64,000 bases of DNA, from the NCBI GenBank assembly GCA_033030425.1, contig JAUFSD010000010.1:1240001-1304000 (forward strand), read 5' to 3'. Made by a program: the position numbers and the translations under genes. The notes below the pieces were generated by a model. That model worked only from the letters and a program-made list of their open reading frames with translations, had not been told where the DNA came from and made no database searches. Below, in pieces: positions 58,199 to 64,000 of this stretch; within the stretch, counting starts at the first letter, position 1, and each line of letters opens with the position of its first letter. The stretch comes from Verpa conica (Eukaryota; Ascomycota; Pezizomycetes; Pezizales; Morchellaceae).

Positions 58199-59030
58199 AT
58201 TGAAGGCCTGAGATGATTTTTTTGTTCTATAAGTTTTATACCACTATAGACACGCATTATTAGATACGTCAGCTGGTATTTATCTGACATTTTCTTCATT
58301 TCTTGCAGTGTGCTCCAGGACCGCAATGCTATTCCGTTCCAAGAAATCTCCCTCATCATGTATGTACTAATCCAAAAATCCACAAATCACTCTATACTGA
58401 GGAGCCAAGGATACTGGTCGTAAAAAACTAGCATCTCACCGGAAGCGATTCACTAGGAGTCCAAGTCGGTATCTGTAGGGATGAACACTCATGTAGTTCT
58501 CTATGAAGAGGCAGAAAACCCAAGAGATTGAAGGTAATAGCCTCTCTTCTAGATCTTAGACGGATCATACAATAACATACCTTCAACTTCCAGAAGCCAG
58601 CGTGCATTCTTACGCCTCAAACCCCTTAAACACAGATCACAATCAGTACCCATGAGTTACGGAGGCCCATAGCGACGAAAACGAAGTAAATTCAAAGTTT
58701 GTAGTTTTGATTGTGAGGAAATGAAAAATTGAAAAATGAAAATTTAAAGTTGATAAAAAAAAAGCCTACAAGAAAAACCCAAAATGTACCAGGCCACTAA
58801 CATACCCAATATTACTTTATACCATACTAAAAACTAAGTTACTTCCTTGTCTTTTCTCCTTTTCCAAATCTTTTTGTGCTACGCTTTCTAGTCATAATAA
58901 TAGAAGTACTAATATAATAGCCGAGCTACTAGTAATATTATTTACAATAGCAGCACTATCAGTACCTTTACAGGTACGTGTACCAGATCGTGTTCTTTTT
59001 CATAGTACATAGAACCTAATAACTCCTTCT
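58199..59030. other. Intergenic downstream of APT1
   Basis: AT-rich DNA with A-runs near 58757. No gene recognised. The sequence before the TPR relic shows no matching upstream domain. Confidence 0.5.
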
Positions 59031-59538
59031 CTGGAGTTTGGCGAGGCACATCCGAACACCTTAACGTCAATGACGGGTCTTGCGCTGACGTATAGAGATC
59101 TAAGCCAGTGGAAGGAAGCAGAGGAGCTATCATTTCAAGCGTTGACTGGGAGTAAAAATATATGGGGCGAATCGCATCCAGGTGCCCTGTCACTAATGAT
59201 GAGTAATTTTACATTAATTTATAGAATCTTAGGCCGGTGGAAGGGAGCAGAAGACCTAGAACTACAGATCTTTACCACGAGGAAAAAGATGCTTAGCGAA
59301 GCGCATATACTCTGATGTCAACGACCACCTCCACAGTTGATTATTGCGATCTGGTATATTTGGAGAATCAGCGGAACTAGACTTGCAGGCGTTAGGTATG
59401 AGTAAACAAGTTTAGGAGAAACGTACTCGGAAACCCTAATATTAATACCTAACATTGTATTGGTATATCGCAAACTGGACTAGCTAGGTGAAGCTGAAGA
59501 GCTGGAATTAGAGATGTCCGCTTTAAGTAAAAGGTAGC
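59031..59538 (+). pseudogene. Eroded TPR (kinesin light chain-type) repeat gene fragment
   Basis: About four 42-residue tetratricopeptide units of the GE.HP.TL..M..LA..Y...G.W.EAEEL type can still be read. They start with EFGEAHPNTLTSMTGLALTY and DLSQWKEAEEL, then GESHPGALSLMMSN and LGRWKGAEDLELQ. A stop follows at about 59315. The third and fourth units continue only after frame changes (GESAELDLQALGMSKQ, then GETYSETLILIPN and LGEAEELELEMS) and contain further stops. No N-terminal domain is left. Such repeats are usual at the C-terminus of fungal NLR-like (NB-ARC or NACHT) proteins; that origin is inference. Confidence 0.8.
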
Positions 59539-59881
59539 TTAGATATTTATTCATAACAAAGTATAGTTTTAGGGTATCTGATATTACTTGAAAAGGACAA
59601 AAAGAGAACCTTTTTATGAAGCTTAAATAATATTTTCTCTAGAATTAGATAGATAGAAAGCAAATAAAGAACAAAGTTCTCAGATGTCCAGGATGTATAT
59701 AAAAAGAGGTTAGAAAACCTTAGGAGCACACATAGATGCGTATTAGGGTGATTACGAATGAAGTTATCCTAAGTATTAGCAAATTTTTAAAGGTGAGGAA
59801 CTTCAAAAAGCCCAAAAGTATGATTTTTGGCCCACACATGTATTTACAACTTCCATAGCACCTAATTTACAGGACAGATTT
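59539..59881. other. AT-rich stretch beside TPR relic
   Basis: Contains the 3' flank of the transporter gene (minus strand). No gene recognised. Confidence 0.45.
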
Positions 59882-61573
59882 CTACCTCGACGCCTCACCT
59901 GCTCTCTCATACCCAACTCCACGAATATCCTCCCTCAGTCCCTTCTTACTATCGCTCTCAACATACCGACCCAGGTCTGCACTTGTTACAGTCCCATACT
60001 CCCTCTCAATACCATATTGACCCTCCCCAAACCTCAACCTCCCTCCATCAATCCATCTCCTCCAAGGCCCATAAGCAACCACACTAGCCGCTCCAACCAC
60101 CACAAACAACCCCGCGATACACCCTCCAATAACATCATACATATCACTCACCTTTTCCACACCATCCCAGAACGGCCCTTTAGGCTCGGCGACATTCAGG
60201 ACGAGAGAGAGGAGCTGGATTGCTCCGATTACGATGGCGACAATGACGGTGATGATGGTTAGAACTATAGAGTAGTAGAGGATTGCGATAGAGTCTTGTG
60301 CGAAGGAGGAAGAGGCGTAGAGGGCTGACATGAGTGCACCGTCGGTGGTGTCGAGGAGACACATTCCGGCTATTGGGGTTTGTTAGTTTAACTATCTCTT
60401 GGTAAGGTACCATACCAAGAAACAACGTAATTGGGGTCTGGTAAAGGCTATTGGTTTGGGTTTGGTGATTCATGCTTACCGGTGAAGAGGACGGGGAATA
60501 TAAGAATTAGCCAGATACTTGTACCCTTCGCAGCTTGTATTGATGCAATTCCGAGAAGTGCAACCTATAATAAGACAATTAGACACTCATTCGCCTCCCT
60601 CCAAGAGTCTCATGTAATTTACCTCAGAAGAAGTATCGAACCCCAAACCAACTACACAATTCTGCGTTAGTAACCACCAGAATAGCAAGAAGCCCAGACT
60701 CACAAAGCACACCCAGCGGGTACATTTTCCACGGTCTATCAATCATTCTAAAAGCACCCTTAAACACATTCACCAGACACCCCGCCCCTTGAACCCTCCA
60801 CATATCAACCCCTTCTTCCTCCTCCTCCGCCAAGGAAATCAATCTCTTCATCTCCTTAATCAGCTTATACAGAATCCATAAATTCATCGCCGCCAATATC
60901 AGTAAGAACGCCGCTGACACAGACGTGCCTATGATAGCCCCCACACGCTGAAAACTATCAAATCGCTCACTAAACGATGCAGCGGTAGCAGCAACAGCGA
61001 TAGAGGTGAGAACTACTATTCTATAATAATAAAAAATAGTCTAGGGTTAGGGTTTGCGGTATTCTAAAGTGAAACAGGGAGACACACGTTGAGTGACCGA
61101 GGGAGAAAAACATGCCCACTGATACTGGACGTTGGCCGGCGGCGATTAGGCGGCGGGTCATAAGGTCGATTGCCTACCCACTGTTAGTTGTGTAGCTGAG
61201 CTGGAGATGTAGGTGAATACCGAGATATGGTCTGCATCAAGGGCATGACGGAGACCTAGGGTGTATGCTAAGACAGCGGTTCCTACTAGTGGTCTTTAAG
61301 ACCTCTTAGTGGTGTTTCAGGATTGAGCTATGACTTAGCAAGACAGACCTGTGGAAATGCTACAGAAATCAGCTGTGGTCAACTCCAACTATATGGAAAA
61401 GGGAGGGGAAGAGTGCAAACCAAAGCGACGCCTACTCCAGCCCAGCAAATGATATTCGCGACAGCAACGGCAAAAATAATACCCACTACTGGTACTGGTA
61501 ATTTCCGAATATACGGTATTCTACCATGACATCGTTCAGCGACGGCTTTCGCCTTCGCCAAGCGGGAAGACAT
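59882..61573 (-). CDS. Nickel/cobalt transporter (NiCoT family)
   Basis: High-affinity Ni2+/Co2+ permease of the membrane; nickel serves urease in fungi. Eight exons (61573-61421, 61359-61335, 61285-61221, 61173-61088, 61020-60704, 60651-60623, 60564-60480, 60369-59882) keep frame and give 415 aa. Family signatures are all present. [13 protein letters not shown] holds the metal-binding HX4DH in helix [22 protein letters not shown] is followed by FFSLGHST, then [21 protein letters not shown], then [21 protein letters not shown]. Two exons are only 25 and 29 nt long, and both are needed to complete signatures. One departure: the usual RPHPLGFLFGLGFDT block here reads [15 protein letters not shown], so the His is replaced by Tyr. 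Confidence 0.92.
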
Positions 61574-62486
61574 CTATTCGAGCTTGTCAAACAAAGCAAA
61601 GCAAACAAAACCAGAGGAGGGAGCAATTGCATACCAGTAGCGTTGATAAAACGAATGCTTTTTATTTTATTTTTAAATACGACTAATTGGAGTAGGGAAA
61701 AGGGAAAGAAATTAACTGGCAGCGACCCCTCACGGTAAGTATTCGTGTGACTCTCTTTTGTTTCCGAGATCTTCATGCGGGGATTGAAAGTCTTATCGCT
61801 TATCGGCACGCTCCGTCAAGTGCCCAGCATCCAAAACACCACTGCTAGCAGAAATAAGAATAAATAAGAATATAGGAGTAGTGATACATTCAAACTACAA
61901 ACCAAACATAAGTTAACACGGAAGTATTTGTGCGTACTTTTTTTAACTCGGCAAAATGTCCCGTTCTATAAAAGAAATATGAAGAAGACGTAAATGATCC
62001 AAAAGAGAAAGGCATGTGTTTACTAGCTAGTCTCTTTCTCCCATTCAAAGTAATCCAACGCACTCGATAAACTCGACCCACAGACAAAACCAAGTCTCTT
62101 ACCCAAACTGAAAAGCTGAATAGAAAATAGATATAAGGGAATAGAGCCAGAGGCAAAGGAAATTCACAATGCAAAACACCCAGAAAGAACAATCCAAACA
62201 TTACCATGCGCCGGGAAAAAAAAGGAAAAAAAAAACCAGGGACATAATAATAACCAAAAATAAAGACCCACTATTCTCCTTTGTATCCAGCTCCACCCTC
62301 TGCTGCTTAGCTGGTGCACCGAAACTTCCCCTGAAATCACATTATATCTATAGAAATCAAGGATTGTTTCAGTCAACCCTTGCTCTATACATTTGTAAGT
62401 CTTAGCGGCTACTGCTACCACTACCGCTGCAGCTATAGCAACGCCGGGAGATCATATAATCCGTCTACGCGTGACCTCCTCACGCC
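61574..62486. other. Intergenic NiCoT / ITC1
   Basis: Promoter of the transporter and 3' flank of ITC1, both minus strand. No coding sequence recognised. Confidence 0.5.
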
Positions 62487-64000
62487 CTAAAAATTATACC
62501 GATCACCTTGTCTACTAACTGGCTTCCCTTGTCTATTTAATGGTACTCCCTTGTCTTGCACTCCTTTCTTCTTTGTTTTCCTTGGCTGTGGCTGGTCAAA
62601 GTGGGTATGGCCATGTTCATCTATCATCGTAGTGTTGCTCCAATTTAAACATCGCCAGACGCTAGGATCGCAGTTTGCCTTTACTCTGGTAGCCGATCTA
62701 CCATTTTCTTTCTCCACAGCAGTGGCCCCAGAAAGATATTCCTGACGCTTCCGCATTCCTAGTTCAATATGTTTCCTATACTCCTCTAGGTGGAGCTTCA
62801 GCTTCTTTTCTCGGACACCTTTGATATCTAACCATGAAATCAATTGCTCGAATTCCTCAACTGTTTCGATGTAACCGTAGCGGGTAGGTGATGTAAGTGT
62901 TGTTAGGTTTTCTTCGCGAGCTTGTCGTTCGAGAACAGTCATCCCTCCGTCACTAACCCCATTCATCTTCGCATCCCCGTCTCCATCCAGCGCCTTCTTC
63001 GTTCCAGCCTCCTCGACTAAGAAGCCTTCTCTCTCGCTAGGATCAGGACCTTGTACCCAAATCATGGCATTGGCATACCCAGATTCAGCAGTTGAGGACT
63101 GCGGAAGCCCACCAAACGGCATACCATTCCTCTCGAACCACCAGTATTTGTTCCAGAATCGATCTCTTCCCATCATCTTGAACCTCGCACAATCCGCCTG
63201 TCGGAGATCCTCATCAAAAGAGGCAATTTTCTCTTCCTGCTTGGTGATTTTTACTTTAACGGCTTCGATGGACTTGAGAACTTTCTGGAACTGTTTCGAG
63301 GTCTTTGGCATCTTTGCTGCAGCATCGGCTTTCACTTTTTCCTCTTCCCGTTTCCGTTTCCGGGCATTGGCGCGCTCGTTTCCACGACGGAGAGATCTAC
63401 CACGATCAGTATCATCTCCTTCGTCATCGTCATCATCCTCCATATCTTCATCCTCGTCGGGGCCTGTCATCTTAGAATCGCCATCGGCATCGGTAGAGGC
63501 TTGTCGAGACACCGGCGAAGGAGACCTGGGCCTATTGTCCGGCAGAAGAACTTTCCTCTCGTCTTCTAGTGATTTTAGCTCCTCAAGTCTACCAATTACA
63601 TGTTAGTCAAATAATGAAATATAAATAGATATTCCTAGATGAACTTACAAAGCTTTTCTTGTCCTCTGCTCCTCGATCTTTTCCTTGCGGTGTTTAGTCA
63701 TTTCCTCGGCACACTCCTCCATATAATCCCTCACTGATCTTGTCTCATGTGTCAATCTCGACAGCAAGTGTAATACCATAACTCTTAAGTTAGGGTTCAG
63801 GGTCAAATATTGCTGTGTTACAGTTTCTGTTGTTGGCTCTTGGTCCACTGGCGTCAGGTGCGACAAAATTTCATCGCAGTCCTTAGAGTATCGAGTATCC
63901 ATCGAGAGTTGGTAGAGCAATCCGACAATAATTGATTGCCACCCCCCGTTCTTGAAATCCCTGACTTTGAGACGCTGAACCCATGAGTCACTATGTTCGA
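62487..64000 (-). CDS. ITC1: Itc1-like subunit of ISWI chromatin remodeler (C-terminal part, cut by window end)
   Basis: Partner of the Isw2 ATPase in nucleosome spacing. Two exons are visible: 64000-63649 (open at the window edge) and 63588-62487, giving about 484 residues of the C-terminal half. The first visible part (VQRLKVRDFKNGGWQ, LNPNLRVMVLHLLSRLTHETRSVRDYMEEC) is the WHIM1-type helical region that follows the DDT domain. A long acidic and basic linker follows, with a D/E run. Then DCARFKMMGRDRFWNKYWWFER and GMPFGGLPQSS form the WHIM2/WSD module that contacts ISWI. The C-tail is Lys/Gln-rich. The N-terminal WAC and DDT domains lie outside this window. Confidence 0.9.

Noticed and set aside
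1..64000. Secondary-metabolite or defence gene cluster
   Set aside because: Apart from DUF4238 and the TPR relic, all recognised genes are conserved housekeeping functions without shared pathway, so no cluster is claimed.

Overview
This is a stretch of nuclear DNA from a filamentous ascomycete (Pezizomycotina). The evidence is dense monocistronic genes on both strands, many short spliceosomal introns (mostly 50-80 nt, GT..AG, CTAAC/CTGAC-like branch sites), pyrimidine-rich leaders, and fungal-specific families: phosphomevalonate kinase of the mevalonate route, RMD1/DUF155, Oca-type phosphatase, fungal DUF4238 and a NiCoT transporter. Long gene-poor AT-rich gaps, hairpin repeats and an eroded TPR gene suggest a moderately repeat-bearing genome. 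Pezizomycetes would fit, but I cannot prove the class from the sequence. I reconstructed 22 genes (one cut by the window end) and one pseudogene. All multi-exon models keep frame across every junction.

Layout, 1-25 kb: PKA catalytic subunit (-), an empty 3 kb gap, then an NFKBIL1-like J-domain protein (-) divergent from a DUF4238 protein (+). Next is a gap with two back-to-back ~135 bp hairpins, then mitochondrial beta-ketoacyl-ACP synthase (+), MOZART1 (+) convergent with SAGA subunit Sgf73 (-), a 2 kb gap, a PEX26-like peroxin (-), a PARN/CAF1 deadenylase-like nuclease (+), and twinfilin (-) divergent from an Oca-family pseudophosphatase (+).

Layout, 25-50 kb: Drs2-type P4 flippase (+), a 3.6 kb gap, a Cdc4-like F-box/WD40 protein (+), an unknown protein with a piggyBac-like cysteine-rich tail (-), nitronate monooxygenase (-), RMD1-like DUF155 protein (-) divergent from proteasome lid subunit Rpn5 (+), ribosomal protein eL30 (+), and phosphomevalonate kinase Erg8 (-).

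Layout, 50-64 kb: a basic AT-hook-like protein (-), Mob1 (-), adenine phosphoribosyltransferase (+), a TPR pseudogene (+), a nickel/cobalt transporter (-), and the C-terminal part of Itc1 of the ISW2-type remodeler (-, cut by the window end).

The genes are mostly housekeeping and do not form one pathway or a secondary-metabolite cluster. The most striking non-coding signal is at eL30. The sequence around its start codon and first 5' splice site folds into the same kind of kink-turn hairpin by which yeast L30 represses splicing of its own transcript. Other points of interest are the paired hairpins near 9.1-9.4 kb, a third terminal-inverted-repeat element near 19.2 kb, a strongly over-represented intergenic 10-mer (TACATGTAGT), the Arg-lacking phosphatase loop, and the piggyBac-like zinc module in an otherwise unknown gene. 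I found no tRNA, rRNA, CRISPR array or intact transposon.
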